A DNA stretch of 64,000 nucleotides from Candidatus Desulfofervidus auxilii (lineage in GTDB: Bacteria; Desulfobacterota; Desulfofervidia; Desulfofervidales; Desulfofervidaceae): contig JAJSZS010000007.1 of the NCBI GenBank assembly GCA_030262725.1, positions 1 through 64,000 on the forward strand, written 5' to 3'. The translations under genes were made by a program, and so were the position numbers. The notes beneath the pieces are model-generated. The model was not told where the DNA came from and made no database searches. It was given only the letters and a program-made list of their open reading frames with translations. Below, piece after piece: positions 8,938 through 18,101 of this stretch. Numbering within the stretch: the first letter of the stretch is position 1; each line of letters begins with the position of its first letter.

Positions 8938-10266
8938 TTAATCTATTATTTTAACTACTTTTCCCCTTAAAGAATGAGCTAAAGCTCTTTCTATTTTTAC
9001 CTCCACTAAATGTCCTAATAATTTAGGTTCTGCCTCAACATTAACTACACGATAACATCTGGTTCTACCAGAAAGTTGTTTTGGATCCTTTTTACTATAA
9101 TTATCTAAAAGCACTTCAACTACTTTACCTTCCTTTTCTTTATTTTTGGCTTCAGTAATAGGTGCCTGAATTTCAAGGACTGTTTTGAGTCTCTCTGCTT
9201 TGATTTTTTCGTCTATCTTATCTGGAAATAACACTGCTTTAGCCGGTGGTCTATCTGAATATTTAAAGGCAAAGATAGCATCAAACTCTACCTCTTTCAA
9301 GAGAGAGAGTGTATCTTTAAAATCATCTTCTGTTTCACCAGGAAAACCTACAATAATATCAGTAGTAATAGCAATATTAGGACAAATTTTACGTAATGCC
9401 TCAATTTTTTTTAAATAATCACTTCTAGTATATTTTCGCCCCATTTTCTTTAAAATTCGATCCGAACCTGCTTGTACTGGTAAATGAATTTGCTCACATA
9501 AAATATCAATTTCTTTAAATGTTTTAATAAGTTCTAAAGAAAGATCTTTAGGATGAGAGGTAATAAAACGCAATCTTTTTAATCCAGGAATCTTTGCTAA
9601 AGAATGTAATAATTCAGGAAAACTTATTTCATCTGGTCTATCTTGTCCATAAGCATTCACATTTTGCCCCAATAAAATAATTTCTTTTACTCCTTGCTCT
9701 ACTAAAGTTTTTGCCTCTTGCAAAATTTTTTCACTTTTGCGGCTGATTATCCTTCCTCGTACATAAGGCACAATACAATAAGTACAGAAATTATTGCAAC
9801 CCTGTATAATAGTAATATAGGCACGTCCATAACCATCTCTTGGAAATGGTATTAAATCATAAGGAGGTTCAATCTGATTAAATTCTATAAAACAAATTTG
9901 TTTTTTATTTTCTTTAATATACTCAATAAATTCTAAAATACGATAAAATTGATGTGTGCCAAAAACAAGATCTACAAAAGGCATTTTTTTTAAAATTTTT
10001 TCTCCTTCTTTTTGAGCTACACAACCTCCAACACCAATGATTAAATCAGGTTTCCTTTTTTTAAGAGACTTAAGTCTTCCAAGGAAACTATATACTTTTT
10101 CTTCTGATTTTTGTCTTACAGCACAAGTATTAACAATAATAATATCTGCTTTTTTAACATCTTTAGTTTCAATATAACCAGCTTTTTCTAAAAGAGTAGC
10201 CATATATTCACTATCATGTACATTCATCTGACAACCATATGTTTCAATAAAGAACTTCCCCTTCAC
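8938..10266 (-). CDS. miaB: tRNA-2-methylthio-N6-dimethylallyladenosine synthase MiaB
   Basis: A 442-residue methylthiotransferase that adds a methylthio group to i6A37 in tRNAs reading UNN codons. The N-terminal UPF0004 domain binds a second iron-sulfur cluster (Cys in ETYGCQMN, VNTCAVR, VGGCVAQKEG). The radical SAM core has CNNFCTYCIVPYVRG, and a TRAM domain forms the last 70 residues. The HPKDLSLELI and GFPGETEDDF segments are typical of MiaB rather than RimO. It starts at GTG 10266 with a GAGGAG SD upstream. It is the first gene of a ten-gene operon. Confidence 0.96.
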   Translation of the reverse strand: MKGKFFIETYGCQMNVHDSEYMATLLEKAGYIETKDVKKADIIIVNTCAVRQKSEEKVYSFLGRLKSLKKRKPDLIIGVGGCVAQKEGEKILKKMPFVDLVFGTHQFYRILEFIEYIKENKKQICFIEFNQIEPPYDLIPFPRDGYGRAYITIIQGCNNFCTYCIVPYVRGRIISRKSEKILQEAKTLVEQGVKEIILLGQNVNAYGQDRPDEISFPELLHSLAKIPGLKRLRFITSHPKDLSLELIKTFKEIDILCEQIHLPVQAGSDRILKKMGRKYTRSDYLKKIEALRKICPNIAITTDIIVGFPGETEDDFKDTLSLLKEVEFDAIFAFKYSDRPPAKAVLFPDKIDEKIKAERLKTVLEIQAPITEAKNKEKEGKVVEVLLDNYSKKDPKQLSGRTRCYRVVNVEAEPKLLGHLVEVKIERALAHSLRGKVVKIID

Positions 10267-10281
10267 TTTTTCTCCTCTTTC

Positions 10282-10310
10282 ATCTTATCGTTTAAAGAAA
10301 AATTTGACAA
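10282..10310 (-). promoter_or_regulatory. promoter of the miaB operon
   Basis: TTGTCA (10310-10305), a 17-base spacer and TAAGAT (10287-10282) lie in the gap between tRNA-Arg and miaB. The predicted start is near 10275, about 10 bases before the GTG, with the SD between them. Confidence 0.55.
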
Positions 10311-10343
10311 GGAATTTAAAAAATTTTTCTTTTAAAAAGATAA

Positions 10344-10417
10344 TGCCCCCGACTGGAGTCGAACCAGTGGCCTAGGGATTAGGAATCCCTCGCTCTATCC
10401 TCCTGAGCTACGGGGGC
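10344..10417 (-). tRNA. tRNA-Arg (anticodon CCU)
   Basis: The minus strand gives a full cloverleaf. The acceptor arms are GCCCCCG and CGGGGGC, the D arm contains GCTCAGGAGGATAGAGC, the anticodon loop is TTCCTAA and the T arm contains GGTTCGACTCC. The anticodon CCT reads AGG, giving arginine. After the discriminator A (10344) comes TTA, so CCA is not encoded and must be added after transcription. Confidence 0.95.
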
Positions 10418-10427
10418 AACAATAATA

Positions 10428-10456
10428 TTTAAACCTTTCTTTATTTACTTTGTCAA
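10428..10456 (-). promoter_or_regulatory. promoter of tRNA-Arg
   Basis: A consensus TTGACA (10456-10451) lies in the last codons of the epimerase gene. A 17-base spacer leads to TTTAAA (10433-10428), 10 bases before the tRNA 5' end. The -10 box is weak (4 of 6). Confidence 0.45.
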
Positions 10457-11401
10457 GGTTAAGTAATATTCAATGGTTTTTTTAAGACCTTCTTCTAATT
10501 CCCACTTAGGAAAATAATTTAGCTGTTTTTTTGCTTTTTCTATACTTGCTAAAGAATGACGTATATCTCCAGGACGAGGAGCGACATGAATTGGTTCAAT
10601 TTTTGTTTGTAAAATATCTTTTATAATCCCTGCTAATTGATTGATGCTTGTACTTTGTCCATAAGCAATATTAAAAACTTCTCCTCCAATACCAGGTGTT
10701 TTCATTGCCAAAATATTGGCTGTTACAACATCTAATACATAAGTAAAATCCCTTGTTTGTTCACCATCACCGTATATTTCAGGAGATTTATCTTGTAAAA
10801 AAGCTGTAATAAATTTTGGAATAACAGCTGCATAAGGGGAATTTGGATCCTGACGAGGGCCAAAAACATTAAAATATCTTAAAGATACAGTTTCTAAACC
10901 ATAAACATGATAAAATATAGAACAATAATATTCACCTGCTAGTTTAGAACCAGCATAAGGAGAAAGAGGTTGAGGGATAAGCGTTTCTGTTTTAGGAGAG
11001 ATTGGCTGGTCACCATAAACTGAAGAGGAACTTGCATAGATAAATCGTTTTATTCCTTTTTCTTTAGCAGCCCAAAGCAAATTGAGAGTTCCTTTGATGT
11101 TAATTTCATTAGTAGTAAATGGATCTTCTATTGAACGGGGTACTGAAGGTAAGGCTGCTTGATGTAAAACATAATCTATATCTTCCATTACTTTTCTGCA
11201 AGTTTCTATTTCTCGAATATCTCCTTCAATAATTTCAATTTGTTCAGAAGGAATATCTAAGCTTTGGATAAATGCTAAATTTTCTTTTTTTCCAGTAATA
11301 AAATTATCTATTACTCTAACTTTATATCCTTTTTTTAATAATACTTCCACTAAATGCGAGCCAATAAATCCTGCACCACCTGTAACTAAAACATTAGACA
11401 T
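10445..11401 (-). CDS. NAD-dependent nucleotide-sugar epimerase (GalE/WbpP/TviC-like)
   Basis: A 318-residue extended short-chain dehydrogenase. The Rossmann motif is TGGAGFIG near the N-terminus, with ASSSSVYG and the catalytic YAGSK (Tyr-x-x-x-Lys) further on, and SLRYFNVFGPRQDPNS as in UDP-GlcNAc/GlcNAcA 4-epimerases. The gene follows a UDP-sugar 6-dehydrogenase, the same pairing as tviB-tviC or wbpO-wbpP, so a pathway to UDP-N-acetylgalactosaminuronate is the best guess. The exact substrate is not proven; 4-epimerisation of UDP-Glc or UDP-GlcA is possible. It is the last gene of the exopolysaccharide operon; AAGGAG precedes ATG 11401. Confidence 0.85.
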   Translation of the reverse strand: MSNVLVTGGAGFIGSHLVEVLLKKGYKVRVIDNFITGKKENLAFIQSLDIPSEQIEIIEGDIREIETCRKVMEDIDYVLHQAALPSVPRSIEDPFTTNEINIKGTLNLLWAAKEKGIKRFIYASSSSVYGDQPISPKTETLIPQPLSPYAGSKLAGEYYCSIFYHVYGLETVSLRYFNVFGPRQDPNSPYAAVIPKFITAFLQDKSPEIYGDGEQTRDFTYVLDVVTANILAMKTPGIGGEVFNIAYGQSTSINQLAGIIKDILQTKIEPIHVAPRPGDIRHSLASIEKAKKQLNYFPKWELEEGLKKTIEYYLTLTK

Positions 11402-11412
11402 CTTTTCTCCTT

Positions 11413-12714
11413 TTAAAGTTTAATAATTTTTTCATTATGAAATTTCTTAAAAGCATTTCTTGTATCTATTATTAATTTAGCATTTTCAGCAATATAGGCA
11501 TAATCGAATGCTTTATGATTAGTGATTAATACGGTGCAATCTGCTTTAGTTACTTCTTTAAGAGGCTTTGCTTCAAGCGTAATTGTTCCTAAAACAATTT
11601 TTGGTACATATGGATCAGAATAAGAAAGTATAGCACCTTTACGATGAAGTAATGTTATAATATCTAAAGCAGGAGATTCACGAACATCATTTACATCTGC
11701 TTTATAAGCAACGCCTAAAATATGAATATGGGAATTTTTAATACTTTTACCATAATCATTAAGGGCATCAGTAATTTTATCCACAACAAAATGTGGCATC
11801 TGACTATTTATTTGTGTAGCTAATTCTATTAATCTTGCTTCAAAACCAATCATCCTTGCTTTCCAGGTAAGATAAAGTGGATCAATAGGAATGCAATGCC
11901 CCCCAATTCCTGGTCCTGGGTAAAATGGCATAAATCCAAAAGGCTTAGTTGCTGCAGCTTCTATTACTTCCCAAACATCTATTCCTAATTTATCACACAT
12001 AAGTGCCATTTCATTAACAAGGGCAATATTAACACTACGGAAGGTATTTTCCAAAAGTTTGACCATTTCTGCTACTGTAGCAGAAGATACAGGTATTACT
12101 GTTTCAATTGCTTGATTATAAAGACTACAAGCAAGCTTAGTACATATTGGTGTAACACCACCAATAATTTTTGGAATATTTCTGGTGGTATATTTTTGAT
12201 TTCCAGGGTCTACCCTTTCTGGAGAAAATGCTAAAAAAATATCCTTTCCTACTTTAAAATTGTTTTTTTCTAAAATAGGTTTTACCATTTCTTCTGTTGT
12301 GCCAGGATAGGTAGTGCTTTCTAAAACTATCAATTGAGGTGGATTTAGATATTTGCTTATACCTTCAACTGCTGACATAACAAAAGAAAGGTCTGGGTCC
12401 TTTGTTTTGCGTAAAGGGGTAGGAACGCAAATGATAATGGCATCACATTCTTTAACAAGTTTATAATTTGAAGTGGCTTGAATTTTTTTCTCTTTAACTA
12501 AAAGATTTAATTCTTCAGATTCTACATCTAAAATATAAGAAATTCCTTCGTTGATTTTTTTAACTTTTTCTTTATCTATTTCAATACCAAGGATATAAAA
12601 GCCATTTTTAGCAAATTCTACTGCTAATGGTAATCCAACATAACCTAGACCAATAATAGCTATTTTTGCATGTTTATTTTCAAATTTTTCTTTTAAATAA
12701 ATTTCCTGATTCAT
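11413..12714 (-). CDS. UDP-sugar 6-dehydrogenase (WbpA/TviB/WecC-like)
   Basis: A 433-residue nucleotide-sugar dehydrogenase that oxidises C6 of a UDP-N-acetylhexosamine to the uronate with two NAD. Its NAD-binding motif is IGLGYVGLPLA near residue 20. The middle carries SPERVDPG and the Lys/Asn segment KLLENTFRSVNIALVNE, then the catalytic cysteine in GPGIGGHCIPIDP. The C-terminal domain has GVAYKADVNDVRESPA. The sequence type fits UDP-GlcNAc or UDP-ManNAc dehydrogenases better than UDP-Glc dehydrogenase. Its ATG overlaps the stop of the sugar transferase gene by 4 bases. Confidence 0.9.
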   Translation of the reverse strand: MNQEIYLKEKFENKHAKIAIIGLGYVGLPLAVEFAKNGFYILGIEIDKEKVKKINEGISYILDVESEELNLLVKEKKIQATSNYKLVKECDAIIICVPTPLRKTKDPDLSFVMSAVEGISKYLNPPQLIVLESTTYPGTTEEMVKPILEKNNFKVGKDIFLAFSPERVDPGNQKYTTRNIPKIIGGVTPICTKLACSLYNQAIETVIPVSSATVAEMVKLLENTFRSVNIALVNEMALMCDKLGIDVWEVIEAAATKPFGFMPFYPGPGIGGHCIPIDPLYLTWKARMIGFEARLIELATQINSQMPHFVVDKITDALNDYGKSIKNSHIHILGVAYKADVNDVRESPALDIITLLHRKGAILSYSDPYVPKIVLGTITLEAKPLKEVTKADCTVLITNHKAFDYAYIAENAKLIIDTRNAFKKFHNEKIIKL

Positions 12715-14099
12715 CTTGCTCCTCTCCTTAACAAAACAACTTTTGAAGTTTCAAAGACAATGGCTAAATCAAAAAGAATGGACATATTCTTGATATAATA
12801 CAAGTCATATTTTAACTTCTCTAAAGCATCTTCAACTGAAGCACCATAAGGATATCTAATTTGTGCCCACCCAGTAATGCCAGGTTTTACAGCATGTCTT
12901 TGAATATAATAAGGAATTATTTTTTTCAATTGTTTAACAAAATATGGTCTTTCTGGACGAGGGCCAACAAAACTCATATCTCCTTTAAGTACATTAAACA
13001 TTTGAGGGATTTCATCAATTCTCAATTTACGAATAATTTTACCTACTCGTGTTACTCTTGGATCTTTTTCTTTTGCCCAAACAGGTTTGTCTTTTTCTGC
13101 TCCAATATGCATAGAACGAAATTTATAAAGTATAAATATTTTTCCTCTTTCTCCTACACGTTCTTGTTTAAAAAGCACAGGACCTGGACTGTCTAGTTTA
13201 ATAGCAATAGCTGTGATTATGGAGATAGGTAGAGAAAGGAGAAGACCTAAAGAGGCAAAAATAATATCTAAACACCTTTTTATTCTTCTTTTTATCCCAT
13301 TGGTTTTAAATCCATCAGAGAAAATAAAATAACTTGGATGGACTCTTTCTACCATTACCTTTCCTGTAAGATGTTCATAAAACTCTACACCATCTTGAAT
13401 AGTAGTGCCTTTTAATTTAATTTCTAAGAGTTCTTTAAGAGGTAAAAATCCTCTTTTTTCCTTCATAGCTATAATAAGTCGATCATAGCAAAGATTTTCA
13501 GTTACAGAAAGAATGTCATTTATTTTCCCTAATATTTGATATTTATATGGTTTCTTTGGAAGAGAGTTTTCAGCAAGGATGCCTACAATTTTAAAAGCAC
13601 TGTCTTTTCTTTTTTTTATTTCAGTTATAATTTTGTCTGTCAACTCATCAGATCCAAGGATCAATACCTTTTCGGTAAGTTTTTCCGTTTTCAATACCCA
13701 ATTGTAGACAAGACGCCAACAAAGGACAAAGCTTACAATAAAAAATAAACTAAGCATGAATACTTTTTCAGCAATAATAAAGTTTGGGAAAAAGAAATAA
13801 ATAGCAGCCAAAGTAAGACAAGAAATTCCTAATGCTTGCAATAATCTAATGATTAACTCTCCATATTCACTTACTTTATTAAAGTCATAAAGATCAAGAT
13901 AATAAAGACTAAGAATACATATAACTGTAATTAGTGCTACTTTTGGTAATACATTTGTCCATTGAAAGACCTGAGCATCAATAAATTCAATTTTAATAAT
14001 AGAGGCAATTAAAATAGAAGAAAAAATTGAAAAGGTTTCAATAAGAAAAAAAACAAGATTTCTAATAGGATAATAGAAATTGAATATTTGAAAAATCAT
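12711..14099 (-). CDS. Polyprenyl-phosphate sugar-1-phosphate transferase (EpsB/WcaJ type)
   Basis: A 462-residue initiating enzyme for exopolysaccharide: it moves a sugar-1-phosphate from a UDP-sugar to undecaprenyl phosphate at the inner membrane. Four hydrophobic helices fall in the first 135 residues, followed by a CoA-binding-like region (VLILGSDELTDKI). The C-terminal transferase domain (from about 265) has the membrane-entry helix, then SPGPVLFKQERVG, YKFRSMH and RIDEIPQMFNVLKGDMS with VGPRPE. This is the TIGR03013/TIGR03025 architecture associated with XrtA-type loci. Its start overlaps the kinase stop as ATGA. The sugar carried is not readable. Confidence 0.92.
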   Translation of the reverse strand: MIFQIFNFYYPIRNLVFFLIETFSIFSSILIASIIKIEFIDAQVFQWTNVLPKVALITVICILSLYYLDLYDFNKVSEYGELIIRLLQALGISCLTLAAIYFFFPNFIIAEKVFMLSLFFIVSFVLCWRLVYNWVLKTEKLTEKVLILGSDELTDKIITEIKKRKDSAFKIVGILAENSLPKKPYKYQILGKINDILSVTENLCYDRLIIAMKEKRGFLPLKELLEIKLKGTTIQDGVEFYEHLTGKVMVERVHPSYFIFSDGFKTNGIKRRIKRCLDIIFASLGLLLSLPISIITAIAIKLDSPGPVLFKQERVGERGKIFILYKFRSMHIGAEKDKPVWAKEKDPRVTRVGKIIRKLRIDEIPQMFNVLKGDMSFVGPRPERPYFVKQLKKIIPYYIQRHAVKPGITGWAQIRYPYGASVEDALEKLKYDLYYIKNMSILFDLAIVFETSKVVLLRRGAR

Positions 14100-14905
14100 A
14101 TTTTTTTCTTTTTATCTTTTGATCGGTAATAAGAATAACCGTATTTATATTTTAATAATTTGAAATCTACTCTATTAAATACAATACCTAATATCTTTTC
14201 TCTAGGCAAGGACAATAATGCTCTTTCTAAAGAATTTTTTGGAGTTTTACCATATTGAACTACAAGGATAATCCCATCTACTTGTTTTACTAAAATATCT
14301 GGTTCAGAAGTAAGCAAGATAGGTGTAGAGTCAATAAGAATATAGCGATCTGGATATCTATTTTTAACTTCTGTGACTAAATTACGCATTAATGACGAAG
14401 AAAGAAGTTCAGCTGGACTCTTTGTACGTTTTCCAGCAGGGATAAGAGAAAGTTTTGGTATTAGTGTTTTATAAAAAATTTCTGAAATTTTAACTTTTTT
14501 TTGAAGATATTCAGAAAGTCCTTTTTTTTCTTGCATTCCTAAAAGCTTATGCAAACTTGGTTTTCTTAAATCTGCATCTATTAAAAGCACATAACTTTCT
14601 GGTAACTGAGCAAAACATACTCCTAAATTAGTTGTAACTACAGTTTTTCCTTCTAAAGGTAAAGCACTTGTTATAAGAATGACTTTTTTATCAGAAAAAT
14701 TTGTTAAAATTTTCATACAAAGTTTTCTAAATTGTTCAGCAACTTCTGATTCTGGGTCCTTCCAAGCAATAACTAAGTCGTCAATTTCAGATGGCTTTTC
14801 TTCTTTAATAGGCTCTTTTGAAATAAATTTCTCAATTTTCATAATTTGAATAGAATCTTTTTTCTCTTTTTCTGCTTTTTTTAAAGCTTTATATATTTTA
14901 CTCAA
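14096..14905 (-). CDS. XrtA-type tyrosine autokinase (CpsD/CapB family)
   Basis: A 269-residue cytoplasmic bacterial tyrosine kinase that controls polymer length with its Wzz partner. It starts MSKIYKALKKAEKEK, the typical N-terminus of exosortase-associated kinases. The deviant Walker A is LPLEGKTVVTTNLG, Walker A' is LLIDADLRKPSLHKLLG and Walker B is ILIDSTP. A tyrosine-rich tail (KYKYGYSYYRSK) is the likely autophosphorylation cluster. It lies 2 bases downstream of the Wzz-like gene, whose cytoplasmic tail would activate it. Confidence 0.92.
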   Translation of the reverse strand: MSKIYKALKKAEKEKKDSIQIMKIEKFISKEPIKEEKPSEIDDLVIAWKDPESEVAEQFRKLCMKILTNFSDKKVILITSALPLEGKTVVTTNLGVCFAQLPESYVLLIDADLRKPSLHKLLGMQEKKGLSEYLQKKVKISEIFYKTLIPKLSLIPAGKRTKSPAELLSSSLMRNLVTEVKNRYPDRYILIDSTPILLTSEPDILVKQVDGIILVVQYGKTPKNSLERALLSLPREKILGIVFNRVDFKLLKYKYGYSYYRSKDKKKKI

Positions 14906-14906
14906 T

Positions 14907-16355
14907 TTAACTCCTTTTTATTAAACGTTTTTGCTTTTTCTTTATTTCAGGAATGTTAGCAATAACAGTTAAACCAGTAGCTTTTTCTAAATCTTCAACT
15001 TTATAAAAAGATTGATTAAGATATTCTACAAGAACAACTAAACCAATACCAGCAGCTAATCCAAGGAAAAGACCCATTAAAAGAAGCTTTGGCCGGTTTG
15101 GTCTAATAGGTTTTTCTGGAACTTTGGCTGGATCAAGTATTCTAAATGTTTGTCCTTTTTGTTTCCTTTCCATATTAGCTGCTAATTCAGCCTGAAGTTT
15201 TTTATCTAGTAAAGATTGATATTCTTTTTGTGTTACTTCATACCCACGAGAAAGTTCTTTAAGCTGTTGTTCTACTTTTGGTGTAATTTCCACTCTTTCT
15301 TCATATTTTTTTATTTCGGCTTTTAATCTTTTTTGTTCGGCTTTAAGCTGAGCAATTTCTGTATCTAATTGAGCTAATTGAGCCTCAATTTGAGCTTTCC
15401 AGGGAGAAGTACTTTCTGAAAATGTTTCAGTTTCATCTTCCTGTTCTTTCTTTCTTTCTTCTTTTTCAAAACGAGCAATAAGTTTCTTTAACCTTATTAT
15501 CTCTGGATGCTTATCTGTATATCTAAGTTTAAGTTGAGCAAGTTGTTTTTTTAACTCAGTAAGTGTCGGATTTTCATATGAAGTATCTATAGATTCTTCA
15601 GTATCATCAATGGTAATAAATGAGCCCATATTTTCCATTTGAGAAAGTTGTTGAAGTAATGATCTTTTTGTCTCTTCTGCTACTTTTAAAGATTGTGTAA
15701 CATTTTGGAGTTGTAATTGTAATCTATCAAGTGTTCGTAAATTAGCCTCCAGTTGTTCTGGTAATACTCCAAGATGTTTTGCTCTAAATTCTGAAATCTT
15801 TTTTTCTTGTTCTTTTAAAAGCTTACGTACCCTTTCTAATTCTTTTTCTAAAAATAAAAGAGTTCCTTCTGCCATTTCCTCTCTCACTTTTAAATTTTCT
15901 TCTATAAAAATAGAAGCCAAACGATTAGTTACTTTCATAGCTATTATAGGGTCTTTATCTTCGAAGGAAACACTAAAAGCACGTCCTTTTCTTACCTGAA
16001 CCTTAATACATTTTCTCATTCTTTCAATAATATTTTCCATAGGAAATTTATTTCTCATTTCAGAATAGAGATTAAATTCTTTAATGACCTTTTCTAAATA
16101 AGCTCTACTCATAATCTGTTCTGTAATAGTACGTAATTGTGTTTGTATACTTTCTGTTACTGTTGGTCTAACATAAGAAGTTGGTACTTTTTGAGATTCA
16201 ACAAGAATTAATGTTGTAGCTTGATATATATTAGGTGCAGTTTTTACATAAAATATAGTAGCAGCCATAATAAGAACAAATGGAATAATGAAATACCATT
16301 TTCGTCTTAAACCAATTTCTATATAATCACGAAGATTAATAGCTTCATTTGTCAT
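14907..16355 (-). CDS. Polysaccharide chain-length determinant (Wzz/Wzc N-terminal, XrtA-type)
   Basis: A 482-residue inner-membrane polysaccharide co-polymerase. One helix lies near residues 20-40 and a second near 430-450, preceded by the proline-rich PEKPIRPNRPK typical of Wzz. Between them is a large periplasmic domain with long coiled coils (about 175-260 and 300-370, rich in Leu, Glu, Lys and Gln). It matches the exosortase-associated chain-length proteins. It probably works with the tyrosine kinase encoded just downstream and the export protein upstream to link synthesis to export. Confidence 0.9.
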   Translation of the reverse strand: MTNEAINLRDYIEIGLRRKWYFIIPFVLIMAATIFYVKTAPNIYQATTLILVESQKVPTSYVRPTVTESIQTQLRTITEQIMSRAYLEKVIKEFNLYSEMRNKFPMENIIERMRKCIKVQVRKGRAFSVSFEDKDPIIAMKVTNRLASIFIEENLKVREEMAEGTLLFLEKELERVRKLLKEQEKKISEFRAKHLGVLPEQLEANLRTLDRLQLQLQNVTQSLKVAEETKRSLLQQLSQMENMGSFITIDDTEESIDTSYENPTLTELKKQLAQLKLRYTDKHPEIIRLKKLIARFEKEERKKEQEDETETFSESTSPWKAQIEAQLAQLDTEIAQLKAEQKRLKAEIKKYEERVEITPKVEQQLKELSRGYEVTQKEYQSLLDKKLQAELAANMERKQKGQTFRILDPAKVPEKPIRPNRPKLLLMGLFLGLAAGIGLVVLVEYLNQSFYKVEDLEKATGLTVIANIPEIKKKQKRLIKRS

Positions 16356-16365
16356 TTTAATCCCC

Positions 16366-17574
16366 CTAATAAATTAATCTGATTGAAAGTATAACTCGAT
16401 TTATATCATAATTTCCATAAAATCCAGTAGTATCAAGGTCTTCATGTTGATAATTGATTTGTCCATGAAACCATCTTCTGGGTGTCCAATTAAGACTAAC
16501 ATGAGTAGACCAATATTTATCTTTTATTGAAAAATATTGATACTTGCTTTCACGATAAGAACCACCCATATTTCCTGACCAATGAGGTGTAAATGTATGT
16601 TTAAAATCTAATGATACTTGCCAATAAGTACTAAAGCCAAGGTTTAAAACAGTAAAAAATACTTCATTATAACTTCTTTCTGCTCTAAGATTTAATTGAG
16701 AACGTTCATAAATATAAGTTAGTAGAATATTTCCAGAAAACCCTTTACTATCTTCTCCTAATTCAGGATGATAGAAAAAATATCCTCCTTGTAATGCAGT
16801 TAAAAATCTTGGGGTTAATTTTTTTTCTATACCTAACCCAATTTGATAAATTTCATAATCCGGTGCCAAACTATATTCGCGCAAACTATAACCACCTGTT
16901 AAAGTAATAGTTGTATAAGGATTTAAGAGCCAATTATAACCTATATTTATAAGATGGCCATTTAAAATTCCCCATTGTTGGTATAAATCACCATATGTGT
17001 AAATATATCCTAAATTTAAAATTCCTTTTTCAGTTAATCCATAATTAAAATTAAGATTTACAGAGTGTTCTTCGCTATTTTGATAACCACCTGAAAAATG
17101 CAAAATATTATATTGATAACTTAATCCAAAACTATTTCTTTCTGCAAATTGCCAGTTTATGCTAGGGTTTAAACGATTTTGCCAATAGGAAATCCTTGCT
17201 CTTCTAATCCCATAAATGTCTATTTCTGAAAGACTACGAGACTTTATATAGTTTTCTGTTAATTTAAAGGTTAAATTTTCAGTAGCTTGATAACTTGCTT
17301 CTCCATTAAAATTATGAGTAACTGTATTTTCAATACTATTTTCTACAAAGAACTCAAAATTTGCTTGATAACTTAATGTTAATTCTTTATGATATTTAGG
17401 CATATGTAATACAATTCCTGGTGTGATTCTATTAATTATGTCATCTTCTTTTATTTCTCCACCATAAATATTATCATTGTATTCTGTAGAAAGACCTATA
17501 CTTAAAGTTAATTCTTTCGCATATACGTAGAAATTGGGTAAGAAAAAAAAGAGAATAATAAAACTAAGGAACAA
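16366..17574 (-). CDS. Outer-membrane beta-barrel protein of the exopolysaccharide locus
   Basis: About 402 residues from a TTG at 17574: a hydrophobic leader (SFIILFFFLPNFYVYA) and then many alternating strands rich in Tyr, Asn and Gly, ending RVILSIRLIY with the aromatic terminal residue of outer-membrane barrels. It resembles the TIGR03016 group of exosortase-system outer-membrane proteins and probably forms the outer-membrane channel for the short export protein next door. Start choice is uncertain: an ATG at 17658 would add 28 residues but overlap the export gene by 95 bases, while the TTG has GGAG nine bases upstream. Confidence 0.7.
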   Translation of the reverse strand: MFLSFIILFFFLPNFYVYAKELTLSIGLSTEYNDNIYGGEIKEDDIINRITPGIVLHMPKYHKELTLSYQANFEFFVENSIENTVTHNFNGEASYQATENLTFKLTENYIKSRSLSEIDIYGIRRARISYWQNRLNPSINWQFAERNSFGLSYQYNILHFSGGYQNSEEHSVNLNFNYGLTEKGILNLGYIYTYGDLYQQWGILNGHLINIGYNWLLNPYTTITLTGGYSLREYSLAPDYEIYQIGLGIEKKLTPRFLTALQGGYFFYHPELGEDSKGFSGNILLTYIYERSQLNLRAERSYNEVFFTVLNLGFSTYWQVSLDFKHTFTPHWSGNMGGSYRESKYQYFSIKDKYWSTHVSLNWTPRRWFHGQINYQHEDLDTTGFYGNYDINRVILSIRLIY

Positions 17575-18100
17575 TAATTCTATCTCCAGGTTGTAATTTA
17601 ATATCCATTGCCCCTTTTCCTTTGATAATCTTTTCAATGTTGACCACAATTCTTTCATCTCCCTTTCCTGTTTTTCGCAAGATTATCACTCTACTCTTTT
17701 TTGCCCATTCTGCAAATCCACCTGCCATGGCTATGGCTTGTAAAAGGGTAATTTCACTTCGCAATGGATAAGCACCAGGTTGGTTTACTCGGCCAAGAAC
17801 ATAAAACTTTGCTCCATTAATTTGTTGTATAATAACAGTAACAACTGGATTTTCTAAATATTGAGAAAATGCCTTTTCTAAGTCTTTTGCTAAAGTTGCT
17901 GGTGTTTTTCCTTGTGCTTGAATATCACCTATAAGAGGTAAAGAAATTTTTCCGTCAGGTCGTACTAATACTACCCTTGAAATATCTGGCTCTTTCCAAA
18001 CATTAACTTCAATAACATCTTCAGGTGCAATTAAATACTTTTCAGCAAAAACCAAACTACAATAAAATACTATAAAAAAAATAAAAAATAATTTTTTCAT
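17564..18100 (-). CDS. Polysaccharide export protein (OPX, Wza-like, short form)
   Basis: A 178-residue periplasmic or outer-membrane export protein. The signal peptide is MKKLFFIFFIVFYCSLVFA with likely cleavage before EKYL; I see no good lipobox. The Poly_export domain follows (APEDVIEVNVWKEPDIS, RPDGKISLPLIGDIQAQG), then an SLBB domain (VLGRVNQPGAYPL). It lacks the C-terminal amphipathic helix by which Wza spans the outer membrane, so it needs a partner; the barrel protein encoded immediately downstream is the obvious candidate. It ends 11 bases inside the chosen start of that gene. Confidence 0.9.
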   Translation of the reverse strand: MKKLFFIFFIVFYCSLVFAEKYLIAPEDVIEVNVWKEPDISRVVLVRPDGKISLPLIGDIQAQGKTPATLAKDLEKAFSQYLENPVVTVIIQQINGAKFYVLGRVNQPGAYPLRSEITLLQAIAMAGGFAEWAKKSRVIILRKTGKGDERIVVNIEKIIKGKGAMDIKLQPGDRIIVP

Positions 18101-18101
18101 T

